DNA of 9,897 nucleotides from an uncultured Lachnospiraceae bacterium (GCA_900557385.1 USSP01000045.1:1-9897); one strand, 5' to 3'; positions 1 through 6,270 are shown, counted from the stretch's first letter. Notes: generated by a model from the letters alone, not told the origin. Made by a program: numbers and translations.

Positions 1-1
1 A

Positions 2-295
2 ACTCTGACAGATGCAGAAGGAAATGCTTTATCATGGGCAAGTGCCGGTGGTCTGGGATTTAGAGGTTCAAGGAAATCTACTCCATATGCAGCACAGATG
101 GCAGCTGAGACAGCAGCAAAAGCAGCTATCCCTCATGGTTTAAAGACTGTTGACGTTATGGTCAAGGGACCTGGTTCAGGTCGTGAGGCAGCAATCCGTG
201 CATTAGCAGCATGCGGAATTGAAGTAACCAGTATCCGTGATGTAACTCCCGTTCCTCACAATGGTTGCCGTCCTCCCAAGCGTCGTCGTGTATAG
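2..295 (+). CDS. rpsK: 30S ribosomal protein S11, 3' part
   Basis: This is the C-terminal 97 residues of ribosomal protein S11; the start lies before the window and roughly 33 residues are missing. S11 sits on the platform of the 30S subunit and contacts 16S rRNA near the E site. The visible part has the family's hallmarks: the WASAGG and FRGSRKSTP stretch near the beginning, the VKGPGSGRE segment in the middle, and the C-terminal end IRDVTPVPHNGCRPPKRRRV, which is nearly invariant in bacteria. It is followed after 65 nt by rpsD in the same direction, the usual Firmicutes order rpsM-rpsK-rpsD-rpoA-rplQ. No terminator separates the two genes. Identification is secure. Confidence 0.97.
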   Translation, partial: TLTDAEGNALSWASAGGLGFRGSRKSTPYAAQMAAETAAKAAIPHGLKTVDVMVKGPGSGREAAIRALAACGIEVTSIRDVTPVPHNGCRPPKRRRV

Positions 296-315
296 TCTTA
301 TAATCGTTGGATGAA

Positions 316-330
316 GGTGCCGTAGGCACT
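316..330 (+). other. small hairpin between rpsK and rpsD
   Basis: GGTGCC, loop GTA, GGCACT: a 6-bp stem (one G-T pair) about 30 nt before the rpsD start and 14 nt before its ribosome binding site (GAAAGGA at 344-350). No T-run follows, so it is not a terminator. It may mark mRNA processing or protein binding (S4 is an autoregulator in several bacteria), but nothing in the sequence proves a role. Confidence 0.4.
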
Positions 331-360
331 GTAAACAATAACAGAAAGGAAAACAAAACA

Positions 361-954
361 ATGGCAGTAAATAAAGTTCCCGTATTAAAGAGATGTCGTT
401 CCCTTGGCCTGGAGCCGAGCTACTTAGGATATGATAAGAAGTCTAACCGTACTCTGGCAAGAGCCGGAAAGAAACAGAGTGAGTATGCTTCTCAGTTAAA
501 AGAGAAACAGAAAGCAAAATTCATCTACGGTGTATTAGAGAAACCTTTCCGTAACTACTACGAGAAAGCTGACCGTATGAAAGGTCAGACCGGTGAAAAC
601 CTTATGATTCTTCTGGAGAGCAGACTGGACAGTGTTGTATTCCGTATGGGATTCGCAAGAACCCGTCGCGAGGCTAGACAGGTTGTTGACCATAAGCATT
701 TCTTAGTAAATGGTAAAGCCGTAAACATCCCTTCTTATCAGGTAAAAGCTGGTGATGTGATCGAGGTTCGTGAGAAGTCCAAATCCCTACAGAGATACAA
801 AGATATCCTGGAAGTAACCGGTGGAAGACTTACTCCCGAATGGATTGATGTAGATCAGGAAGCATTAAAGGGCACTGTAAAATCTCTGCCTACCAGAGAG
901 ATGATCGATGTTCCTGTTGATGAGATGCTGATCGTCGAGTTATATTCCAAATAA
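361..954 (+). CDS. rpsD: 30S ribosomal protein S4
   Basis: Ribosomal protein S4, 197 residues, a primary 16S rRNA-binding protein that nucleates assembly of the 30S body and also takes part in antitermination in some bacteria. The ATG at 361 is chosen because it gives the normal N-terminus MAVNKVPVLKRCRSLGLEP and has GAAAGGA 10 nt upstream; the in-frame TTG at 307 would add 18 unrelated residues. An N-terminal S4 region (about 1-87) precedes the S4 RNA-binding domain (about 88-150), which contains RLDSVVFRMGFARTRREARQ and HFLVNGKAV. The C-terminus VDEMLIVELYSK is typical. Only one cysteine (C12) is present in the N-terminal region, so this is the zinc-free form of S4. It is co-transcribed with rpsK and rpoA. 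Confidence 0.97.
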   Translation: MAVNKVPVLKRCRSLGLEPSYLGYDKKSNRTLARAGKKQSEYASQLKEKQKAKFIYGVLEKPFRNYYEKADRMKGQTGENLMILLESRLDSVVFRMGFARTRREARQVVDHKHFLVNGKAVNIPSYQVKAGDVIEVREKSKSLQRYKDILEVTGGRLTPEWIDVDQEALKGTVKSLPTREMIDVPVDEMLIVELYSK

Positions 955-964
955 TAAGATTTCA

Positions 965-991
965 GAGCAGGTGCGCTTAGCGTGCCTGCTT
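965..991 (+). other. intercistronic hairpin rpsD-rpoA
   Basis: A long stem formed by GCAGGTGCGC (967-976) and GCGTGCCTGC (980-989) around a TTA loop; A966-T990 and a wobble G965-T991 extend it to about 12 bp. It includes two internal G-U wobble pairs in RNA. It lies 11 nt after the rpsD stop and 21 nt before the rpoA ribosome binding site (AAAGGAGGG, 1013-1021). The bases after it are not a T-run, so simple intrinsic termination is unlikely. It may act as an mRNA processing or 3'-end stabilising site that sets the ratio of S4 to RpoA. Confidence 0.6.
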
Positions 992-1029
992 ATCATCGCA
1001 AGACTTGATCGTAAAGGAGGGTATTTACA

Positions 1030-1989
1030 GTGTTTGATTTTGAAAGACCCAATATTGAGGTTGCCGAAATTTCCGAAGATAAGAAGTATGGCAAGTTCGT
1101 GGTGGAGCCTCTGGAAAGAGGATATGGAATTACCCTGGGCAATTCGCTGAGAAGAATCATGTTGTCTTCCTTACCCGGTGCAGCAGTTAGCCAGGTGAAA
1201 ATCGAAGGCGTGCTGCACGAGTTCAGTTCCATTCCCGGCGTTAAAGAGGATGTAACGGAAATTATCATGAATATTAAGAGCCTTGCTATCAGAAACAACA
1301 GCGAGTCCAACGAGCCTAAAACCGCATACATTGAGTATGAAGGAGAGGGTGTTGTACGTGCTTCTGATATTCAGGTGGATCAGGATATCGAGATCCTGAA
1401 TCCGAATCAGATTATTGCCACACTGAATGGCGGCAGCGACTCTAAGCTCTATATGGAGCTGACGATTACCAAAGGTAGAGGATATGTAAGTTCTGATAGA
1501 AATAAACATGAAGATTTACCGATTGGTGTGATCGCTGTGGATTCTATCTACACACCGGTAGAGCGTGTAAACGTAACGGTTGAGAACACTCGTGTTGGTC
1601 AGATTACAGATTTTGATAAACTTACCTTAGATGTATACACTAACGGAACTCTGGTACCGGATGAAGCTGTTAGTCTGGCTGCAAAGGTACTTAGTGAACA
1701 CTTAAGTCTGTTCATCGACTTATCCGAGAATGCAAAGAATGCAGAAGTTATGTCTGAGCCGATCGAAGACGAGAAAGAAAAAGTTCTCGAGATGAGCATT
1801 GACGAACTGGAGTTATCCGTTCGTTCCTATAACTGCTTAAAGAGAGCCGGTATCAACACCGTTGAGGAGTTGACGAATAAAACTCCTGAGGACATGATGA
1901 AGGTGCGTAACCTGGGTCGTAAGTCTCTGGAAGAAGTGCTGGCAAAATTAAAAGAGTTAGGTCTGCAGTTGAATCCTTCTGAGGAATAA
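1030..1989 (+). CDS. rpoA: DNA-directed RNA polymerase subunit alpha
   Basis: Alpha subunit of RNA polymerase, 319 residues. It starts at a GTG with a near-perfect ribosome binding site (GGAGG at 1016-1020, 9 nt away); the N-terminus MFDFERPNIEVAEI is typical of clostridia. The N-terminal domain (about 1-230) dimerises and nucleates polymerase assembly; it contains the EPLERGYGITLGNSLRRIML segment. A linker rich in Glu and Lys (about 235-255) leads to the C-terminal domain (about 255-315), which binds UP elements and activators. Its helix-hairpin-helix region is intact (VRSYNCLKRAGI, then KVRNLGRKSLEEV). The DNA-binding arginine falls at residue 265, the same number as in E. coli. The gene sits between rpsD and rplQ as expected. 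Alpha is essential and single-copy in nearly all bacteria. Confidence 0.98.
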   Translation: MFDFERPNIEVAEISEDKKYGKFVVEPLERGYGITLGNSLRRIMLSSLPGAAVSQVKIEGVLHEFSSIPGVKEDVTEIIMNIKSLAIRNNSESNEPKTAYIEYEGEGVVRASDIQVDQDIEILNPNQIIATLNGGSDSKLYMELTITKGRGYVSSDRNKHEDLPIGVIAVDSIYTPVERVNVTVENTRVGQITDFDKLTLDVYTNGTLVPDEAVSLAAKVLSEHLSLFIDLSENAKNAEVMSEPIEDEKEKVLEMSIDELELSVRSYNCLKRAGINTVEELTNKTPEDMMKVRNLGRKSLEEVLAKLKELGLQLNPSEE

Positions 1990-2008
1990 ACTGCTATCTA
2001 TAGGATTT

Positions 2009-2042
2009 GCTGATCTGATAAGACCAAAGAGCACAGATTGGC
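2009..2042 (+). ncRNA. candidate structured RNA element, hairpin 1
   Basis: First of two similar hairpins in the rpoA-rplQ gap. The stem pairs GCTGATCTG (2009-2017) with CAGATTGGC (2034-2042): nine pairs, two of them G-U. The 16-nt loop contains TAAGACCAAAGAGC (2019-2032), which is repeated exactly in the loop of the second hairpin. The stems of the two copies differ in sequence, yet both pair, while the loops are identical. That pattern suggests a selected RNA structure rather than a simple duplication. I do not recognise it as a named family; a regulatory site for L17 is only an inference from its position. Confidence 0.55.
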
Positions 2043-2067
2043 TGATTCATGAGGAATAAGCAACAAA

Positions 2068-2105
2068 CCATCTGGTAAGTAAGACCAAAGAGCGTGGCCG
2101 GATGG
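2068..2105 (+). ncRNA. candidate structured RNA element, hairpin 2
   Basis: Second of the two hairpins. The stem pairs CCATCTGG (2068-2075) with CCGGATGG (2098-2105), plus a possible T2076-G2097 wobble closing pair. The loop of about 20 nt holds TAAGACCAAAGAGC (2080-2093), identical to the loop motif of the first hairpin. A shorter GAGGAATAA repeat (1981-1989 at the end of rpoA, and 2051-2059) precedes each copy, at slightly different distances. The shared loop motif may be a protein-binding or pairing site. It lies 55 nt before the rplQ start. Confidence 0.55.
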
Positions 2106-2117
2106 CATATCCCCAAA

Positions 2118-2133
2118 GACAGAAAGTTCTGTC
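2118..2133 (+). promoter_or_regulatory. hairpin before the rplQ ribosome binding site
   Basis: GACAGA (2118-2123), loop AAGT, TCTGTC (2128-2133): a 6-bp perfect stem that ends 10 nt before the rplQ ribosome binding site AAAGGAG (2144-2150). The bases before it (CCCCAAAGA) share CCAAAGA with the loop motif of the two upstream hairpins. No T-run follows, so it is not a terminator. It may influence L17 translation; this is inferred from position only. Confidence 0.4.
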
Positions 2134-2159
2134 ATCATGAATGAAAGGAGCCAAATAAA

Positions 2160-2696
2160 ATGGCAAAGTACAGAAAATTAGGTAAAACATCCAGTCAGAG
2201 AAAGGCACTGTTAAGAAACCAGGTTACCGCTCTGATCAACAACGGCAAGATCATCACTACCGAGGCTAGAGCAAAAGAAGTTCAGAAAATGGTAGAAGGT
2301 CTGATCGCAATGGCAGTTAAAGAGAAGGATAATTTCGAGACTGTTACTGTTAAGACCAAAGTTGCTCGCAAAGACAAAGATGGTAAGAGAGTAAAGGAAG
2401 TCGTAGATGGTAAGAAAGTTACCGTATTCGACGAGGTTGATAAGGAGATCAAGAAAGATCTTCCTTCCAGAATGCATGCCAGAAGAAAAATGCTTGCAGT
2501 TCTGTATCCTGTAACCGAAGTTCCTACCACCAATGCAGGTAAGAAGAAAAACACCAAGGAAGTTGATCTGGTTGCTAAATTATTCGACGAGATCGCTCCT
2601 AAGTACACCAGCCGTAATGGTGGTTACACCAGAATCATCAAGATCGGTCAGCGTAAAGGTGATGCAGCAATGGAAGTTGTTCTGGAGTTAGTATAA
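2160..2696 (+). CDS. rplQ: 50S ribosomal protein L17 (long form)
   Basis: Ribosomal protein L17, a 23S rRNA-binding protein near the peptide exit region of the 50S subunit. The ATG at 2160 has AAAGGAG 9 nt upstream. The N-terminus MAKYRKLGKTSSQRKALLRN and the C-terminus NGGYTRIIKIGQRKGDAAME are diagnostic. At 178 residues it is clearly longer than the roughly 115-130 residues of B. subtilis and E. coli L17. The extra length is mainly a lysine-rich, charged insertion at about residues 55-103, between the AMAVKEK segment and the conserved SRMHARRKM segment. A few extra residues lie near 120-130. I believe long L17 forms occur in related clostridia, but I cannot check this here. The gene ends the rpsK-rpsD-rpoA-rplQ operon and is followed by a terminator. 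Confidence 0.97.
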   Translation: MAKYRKLGKTSSQRKALLRNQVTALINNGKIITTEARAKEVQKMVEGLIAMAVKEKDNFETVTVKTKVARKDKDGKRVKEVVDGKKVTVFDEVDKEIKKDLPSRMHARRKMLAVLYPVTEVPTTNAGKKKNTKEVDLVAKLFDEIAPKYTSRNGGYTRIIKIGQRKGDAAMEVVLELV

Positions 2697-2712
2697 TCCA
2701 TAAAAGTAAAAT

Positions 2713-2743
2713 AGATGAGCAGGTCAATCGACCTGCTCATTTT
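2713..2743 (+). terminator. terminator of the rplQ operon, probably bidirectional
   Basis: ATGAGCAGGTC (2715-2725), loop AATC, GACCTGCTCAT (2730-2740): an 11-bp perfect stem, extended by two more pairs at 2713-2714, followed by TTTTCT. The stem starts 19 nt after the rplQ stop. On the other strand the same stem is followed by a T-rich run (complement of 2701-2714), so it could also terminate transcription arriving from the minus-strand small ORF, whose stop codon lies inside the stem. Confidence 0.9.
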
Positions 2744-2870
2744 CTATTACCTGATTCTTTTCTACATAATCAACAATCGTTTCTGAATTGGTCAATGCAC
2801 GAGCCAGAAAGGCACAGGCAAAGATTAAAGCGATCAAGATCAACACATTTTTCCAGGGAAAATTCTTCAT
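2724..2870 (-). CDS. possible 48-residue membrane protein
   Basis: A short reading frame in the otherwise empty 250 nt between rplQ and ecfA1. It begins with MKNFPWKNVLILIALIFACA and continues to an acidic tail ending NEQVD, 48 residues in all. Residues 8-25 form one hydrophobic segment, preceded by two lysines and followed by a polar acidic tail, which predicts a single span with the N-terminus inside. A GGGGG ribosome-binding-like run (2880-2884) lies 9 nt upstream of the ATG, and an extended -10 promoter element lies further upstream. The stop codon is within the bidirectional terminator. The cysteine at residue 19 has phenylalanine two positions before it, which is a poor lipobox. I do not recognise the protein. 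Its composition looks real, but no homology support is available here. Confidence 0.5.
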   Translation of the reverse strand: MKNFPWKNVLILIALIFACAFLARALTNSETIVDYVEKNQVIENEQVD

Positions 2871-2888
2871 ACTCGTCAACCCCCATTA

Positions 2889-2917
2889 TTGACAGTATAT
2901 CACATATCATCTAAAAT
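2889..2917 (+). promoter_or_regulatory. sigma-A promoter of the ecf operon
   Basis: TTGACA (2889-2894), a 17-bp spacer, and TAAAAT (2912-2917): perfect -35, one mismatch in the -10. Transcription would begin near 2924, leaving a short leader of about 26 nt before the TTG chosen for ecfA1. This means the ecf operon is transcribed separately from the ribosomal operon. Confidence 0.85.
2894..2902 (-). promoter_or_regulatory. extended -10 element for the minus-strand small ORF
   Basis: On the minus strand this reads TGATATACT: an extended -10 (TGnTATACT, one mismatch from TATAAT). The -35 region at 17 bp (TTTCTA) is weak, as extended -10 promoters allow. It overlaps the -35 of the ecf promoter on the other strand, so the two polymerases would compete for the same DNA. 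Confidence 0.5.
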
Positions 2918-2949
2918 AGAAAACGATATTGTGCAAGGATGTGAAACAA

Positions 2950-3801
2950 TTGGGTATCATTAAAGCAAGCCAACTGGTATATGAATATATTCGAAGAGAT
3001 GAAGAAGGCAATGTGGAAGGAATTACCACAGCAGTAGACCATGTGGATCTGGACATTGCCCAAGGGCAGTTTATTGCCATTTTAGGTCATAATGGATCGG
3101 GGAAGTCAACCCTTGCCAAACATATGAATGCAATCTTATACCCCTCAGAGGGAACAATCTGGGTGGATGGTAAAGACACAACGGAGGAACAGTATCTCTG
3201 GGATATCCGCCAGACAGCGGGCATGGTATTCCAGAATCCGGACAATCAGATTATCGGACAGATTGTGGAAGAGGATGTAGGTTTTGGACCGGAGAATATG
3301 GGAATCCCCACCAAGGAAATCTGGGAACGGGTGGAAGAAAGCTTAAAGGCCGTAGGAATGTACGAATACCGGAAGTATTCGCCCAATAAACTTTCCGGAG
3401 GACAGAAACAGCGGGTTTCTATTGCCGGTGTGATTGCCATGCACCCCAAATGTATCGTAATGGACGAACCTACAGCGATGCTGGATCCCAGTGGGCGGAA
3501 AGAAGTCATTCGTGCAGCACGGGCATTAAATGATGTGGAAAAAGTGACGGTGATCCTGATCACACATTATATGGAAGAAATTATTCATGCGGACAAGGTG
3601 TTTGTAATGGATAAAGGGCATATTGCCATGGAAGGGACACCGCGGGAAATTTTTTCCCAGGTGGAACAGTTACAAGCATTGCGGCTGGATGTACCCCAGG
3701 TGACATTGCTTGCCCATGAGTTAAAGCAAAGCGGAGTTCCTTTACCGGACGGTATTTTGACAACAGAAGAATTGGTACAGGCATTACAAGGAGTAAAATA
3801 A
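2950..3801 (+). CDS. ecfA1: ECF transporter ATPase subunit A1
   Basis: ATP-binding subunit of an energy-coupling-factor (ECF, group II) transporter, which drives uptake of vitamins or metal ions by exchangeable S components. From the TTG at 2950 it has 283 residues. All ABC motifs are intact: Walker A GHNGSGKST (46-54), Q-loop Q95 in VFQNPDNQ, signature LSGGQ (148-152), Walker B ending D172-E173 with DEPTAMLD, and H206. The LVYEYIRRDEEGN segment near the N-terminus is typical of EcfA1 in this group. The start is TTG at 2950 because AAGGA (2935-2939) lies at good distance and the protein then begins MGIIKA. The TTG at 2929 would lie only a few bases from the predicted transcription start. The stop overlaps the ecfA2 ATG by one base. 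Confidence 0.95.
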   Translation: MGIIKASQLVYEYIRRDEEGNVEGITTAVDHVDLDIAQGQFIAILGHNGSGKSTLAKHMNAILYPSEGTIWVDGKDTTEEQYLWDIRQTAGMVFQNPDNQIIGQIVEEDVGFGPENMGIPTKEIWERVEESLKAVGMYEYRKYSPNKLSGGQKQRVSIAGVIAMHPKCIVMDEPTAMLDPSGRKEVIRAARALNDVEKVTVILITHYMEEIIHADKVFVMDKGHIAMEGTPREIFSQVEQLQALRLDVPQVTLLAHELKQSGVPLPDGILTTEELVQALQGVK

Positions 3802-4673
3802 TGTCGATCATTGTAGATCATGTGAGTCATGTCTATGAAGCCGACACGAATATGGCTGTAAAAGCACTGGACGATGTGAGTCTGGTCATACAGGATGGGG
3901 ACTTTATCGGGCTGATAGGTCACACCGGCTCTGGAAAATCAACGTTGGTTCAGCACCTGAACGGACTGATGAAAGCCACTTCAGGACATATTTATTATAA
4001 CGGCGCAGATATTGATGACGATCAATTTCATAAAAAAGAATTGAGAAGTAAAGTGGGACTGGTGTTTCAGTATCCGGAACATCAGCTCTTTGAAGTAGAT
4101 GTCTTTTCCGATGTATGCTTCGGCCCCAAAAACCTGGGACTAAGCCAGAAAGAAGTACAGCTTAGGGCTTACGAAGCACTGAAACAGGTAGGGTTGGAGG
4201 ACGAGTATTTTTATCAATCCCCCTTTGACCTTTCCGGCGGACAGAAAAGACGGGTAGCAATCGCGGGAGTTCTGGCCATGAAACCGGAAGTCCTGATTTT
4301 GGACGAACCCACAGCAGGATTGGATCCCAGAGGACGAAATGAAATTCTGGAACTGATTTCCTCTCTGCGGGAAAAGACGGGGCTGACTATTGTACTGGTC
4401 AGTCACAGTATGGATGATGTGGCAGAGTATGTAAACCGTATCGTGGTTATGGACCATGGTAAAAAGATGTTTGATGACACGCCCAGAGAGGTATTTCGTC
4501 ACGTAGAGGAGTTGGAAGCCATGGGGCTGGCAGCACCGCAGGTTACTTACATGATGCATCAGCTACGCAAAAGCGGATTCCATGTAGATCCGGATGTCAT
4601 TACTATAGAAGAGGCGAAAGCGGAAGTGATAAAAGCTTTGGATGAAAGACATCAGAATGTGTGGCGGAAATGA
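3801..4673 (+). CDS. ecfA2: ECF transporter ATPase subunit A2
   Basis: The second ATPase of the ECF module, 290 residues; it pairs with EcfA1 as a heterodimer on the cytoplasmic side of EcfT. Motifs: Walker A GHTGSGKST (40-48), Q-loop Q90 in VFQYPEHQLFE, signature LSGGQ (144-148), Walker B ending D168-E169 with DEPTAGLD, and the switch histidine H202. The FQYPEHQLF form of the Q-loop and the DPRGR after Walker B are typical of EcfA2. The start is ATG at 3801, with AAGGAG at 3788-3793 inside the end of ecfA1, and it overlaps the ecfA1 stop codon in a TAATG arrangement. Translational coupling of the two ATPases fits their 1:1 complex. Both ATP sites look competent. Confidence 0.96.
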   Translation: MSIIVDHVSHVYEADTNMAVKALDDVSLVIQDGDFIGLIGHTGSGKSTLVQHLNGLMKATSGHIYYNGADIDDDQFHKKELRSKVGLVFQYPEHQLFEVDVFSDVCFGPKNLGLSQKEVQLRAYEALKQVGLEDEYFYQSPFDLSGGQKRRVAIAGVLAMKPEVLILDEPTAGLDPRGRNEILELISSLREKTGLTIVLVSHSMDDVAEYVNRIVVMDHGKKMFDDTPREVFRHVEELEAMGLAAPQVTYMMHQLRKSGFHVDPDVITIEEAKAEVIKALDERHQNVWRK

Positions 4674-5476
4674 TGCGTGATATTACTTTGGGACAATACT
4701 ACCAGGCAGACTCCGTTATTCATCGTCTGGATCCGAGAGTGAAACTGGTGGCAACGCTTTTCTACATCATTTCCCTTTTTGTAGTGAAGAACTGGATAGG
4801 CTATCTGCTGGCATTTTTGTTTCTGGCATGGATGATTCATCTATCCCGCGTGCCCGTAAAATTTATGGTTAAGGGAATGAAAGCCATCGTATTTATCTTA
4901 TTGCTTACTGTGGTTTTCAACCTGTTTCTTACACCGGGAGAACCCCTGCTTTCCATTTGGAAATTGACGATTACCAAGGAAGGTCTGCAGATTGCGGTTA
5001 TGATGGCAATCCGTCTTTCCTTTTTAATTATGGGCTCATCCCTTATGACCCTGACAACGACGCCGAATAACCTTACAGACGGACTGGAAAAATTGATGAG
5101 ACCGTTGAAGGTCTTACATGTGCCTGTGCATGAGATTGCTATGATGATGTCCATTGCACTGCGTTTTATTCCTATTTTAATGGAAGAAACAGATAAAATC
5201 ATGAAAGCCCAGATTGCCAGAGGAGCGGATTTTGAAAGCGGAAATCTGGTGAAAAAGGCAAAAAGCATGGTGCCGCTATTGGTGCCTCTGTTTATCTCTG
5301 CTTTCCGCAGAGCCAATGATCTGGCCATGGCCATGGAGGCAAGATGTTATCGGGGCGGTGAACACCGCACGAAGATGAAACCTCTGATTTATCAGAAAAG
5401 GGATTATATTGCTTATGTTGTACTTTGGACATATCTGCTTGCAGAAATCGTGATTGGGAGAGTGTTACCGATTTGA
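4673..5476 (+). CDS. ecfT: ECF transporter transmembrane subunit T
   Basis: Membrane scaffold of the ECF module; it links the two ATPases to the S component. From the ATG at 4673 it has 267 residues. The N-terminus MRDITLGQYYQADSVIHRLD is the usual EcfT opening. Hydrophobic spans are visible at about 25-38, 41-58, 69-86, 106-128 and 245-262, with a long cytoplasmic coupling region between the fourth and fifth. That region carries the two Ala-Arg-type motifs that dock on the ATPases: ARG at 182-184 and, in place of the second ARG, ARC at 223-225 (EARCYRGG). Several starts are possible (GTG 4661, ATG 4670, ATG 4673); 4673 gives the family-like N-terminus and the best distance from GGCGG. It overlaps the ecfA2 stop by one base. 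No S component gene is in view, so the module is probably shared by several. Confidence 0.94.
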   Translation: MRDITLGQYYQADSVIHRLDPRVKLVATLFYIISLFVVKNWIGYLLAFLFLAWMIHLSRVPVKFMVKGMKAIVFILLLTVVFNLFLTPGEPLLSIWKLTITKEGLQIAVMMAIRLSFLIMGSSLMTLTTTPNNLTDGLEKLMRPLKVLHVPVHEIAMMMSIALRFIPILMEETDKIMKAQIARGADFESGNLVKKAKSMVPLLVPLFISAFRRANDLAMAMEARCYRGGEHRTKMKPLIYQKRDYIAYVVLWTYLLAEIVIGRVLPI

Positions 5477-6270
5477 AACGGATTAAACTGACTGTAGCCT
5501 ACGATGGGACGAACTACCACGGTTTCCAGGATCAGAATAACGGAGACACCATCGAAGGAGAATTGAAAAAAGCACTGCGTTCCCTACTGGGAAAAGAAAC
5601 GGAAGTCATTGGTGCAAGCCGTACGGATGCCGGGGTTCATGCCAGATGTAATGTGGCGGTTTTTGACACGGAGGCGCGAATGCCGGCTGATAAATATGCC
5701 TATGCCCTGAATCAGCGGCTGCCGGAGGATATCCGTATCCAGAGATCGGAGGAAACAGCGCCGGATTTTCATCCCCGACATTGTCATAGTCTGAAAACCT
5801 ATGAATATCATATCTTAAACCGGGAATTTCCAGATCCCACCAGAACCCGATACGCATATTTCACTTACCTTCCATTAGATGTCTCAAGGATGCAGGAAGC
5901 AGCAGCCGATCTGATTGGAACCTATGATTTCAAAAGCTTTTGCAGCGTGCATACCCAGGCAGAAACCACGGTGCGTACGGTAACCTCCTGCGAAGTGTCA
6001 CAGGCGGGCGGTGAAATCATCATAAAAGTGCAGGGAACCGGATTTTTATATAATATGGTAAGAATTATAGCCGGCACACTGATAGAAGTGGGCGCAGGCA
6101 AAAGGGAACCGGAACAGGTTCCCCTGATTTTAGAAGCAAAGGATCGCAATGCAGCGGGACCTACAGCCCCTGCCTGCGGCTTAATGCTTGTGCAGTATGA
6201 ACTTTTACAGGATACTGCACCGATACAAGTTGAACCAACAAAAGAGGGAGGAAGAAAAAATGAGTATTAG
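5473..6270 (+). CDS. truA: tRNA pseudouridine(38-40) synthase TruA
   Basis: Converts uridines 38, 39 and 40 in the anticodon stem-loop of many tRNAs into pseudouridine. From the TTG at 5473 it has 265 residues, in the normal range. The N-terminus reads MKRIKLTVAYDGTNYHGFQ. The catalytic aspartate is D52 in the motif GASRTDAGVHA. Later conserved features are KTYEYHI, DFKSFCS, the GTGFLYNMVRIIAGTLIEVG block and AAGPTAPACGLMLVQYEY-like residues near the end. The TTG overlaps the ecfT stop codon, with GGGAG (5456-5460) inside ecfT, so translation is coupled. The last 20 or so residues are beyond the usual C-terminus and overlap the next gene by 11 nt. TruA next to ecfT is the common Firmicutes arrangement. 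Confidence 0.96.
   Translation: MKRIKLTVAYDGTNYHGFQDQNNGDTIEGELKKALRSLLGKETEVIGASRTDAGVHARCNVAVFDTEARMPADKYAYALNQRLPEDIRIQRSEETAPDFHPRHCHSLKTYEYHILNREFPDPTRTRYAYFTYLPLDVSRMQEAAADLIGTYDFKSFCSVHTQAETTVRTVTSCEVSQAGGEIIIKVQGTGFLYNMVRIIAGTLIEVGAGKREPEQVPLILEAKDRNAAGPTAPACGLMLVQYELLQDTAPIQVEPTKEGGRKNEY

Noticed and set aside
307..360. TTG start giving an S4 with 18 extra N-terminal residues
   Set aside because: The ATG at 361 has a good ribosome binding site and gives the normal S4 N-terminus; the extra stretch overlaps the intergenic hairpin.
2852..2870. Lipoprotein signal in the small minus-strand ORF
   Set aside because: The cysteine at residue 19 is preceded by Phe-Ala, a poor lipobox, and the hydrophobic run continues past it, so a plain membrane span is more likely.
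2929..2949. TTG start for ecfA1 at 2929
   Set aside because: It lies about 5 nt from the predicted transcription start and has no ribosome binding site; the TTG at 2950 has AAGGA at a normal distance and a family-like N-terminus.
4140..4559. 139-codon minus-strand frame inside ecfA2
   Set aside because: It is the antisense of conserved ABC motifs; composition rich in His, Cys and Gln is typical of a shadow frame.
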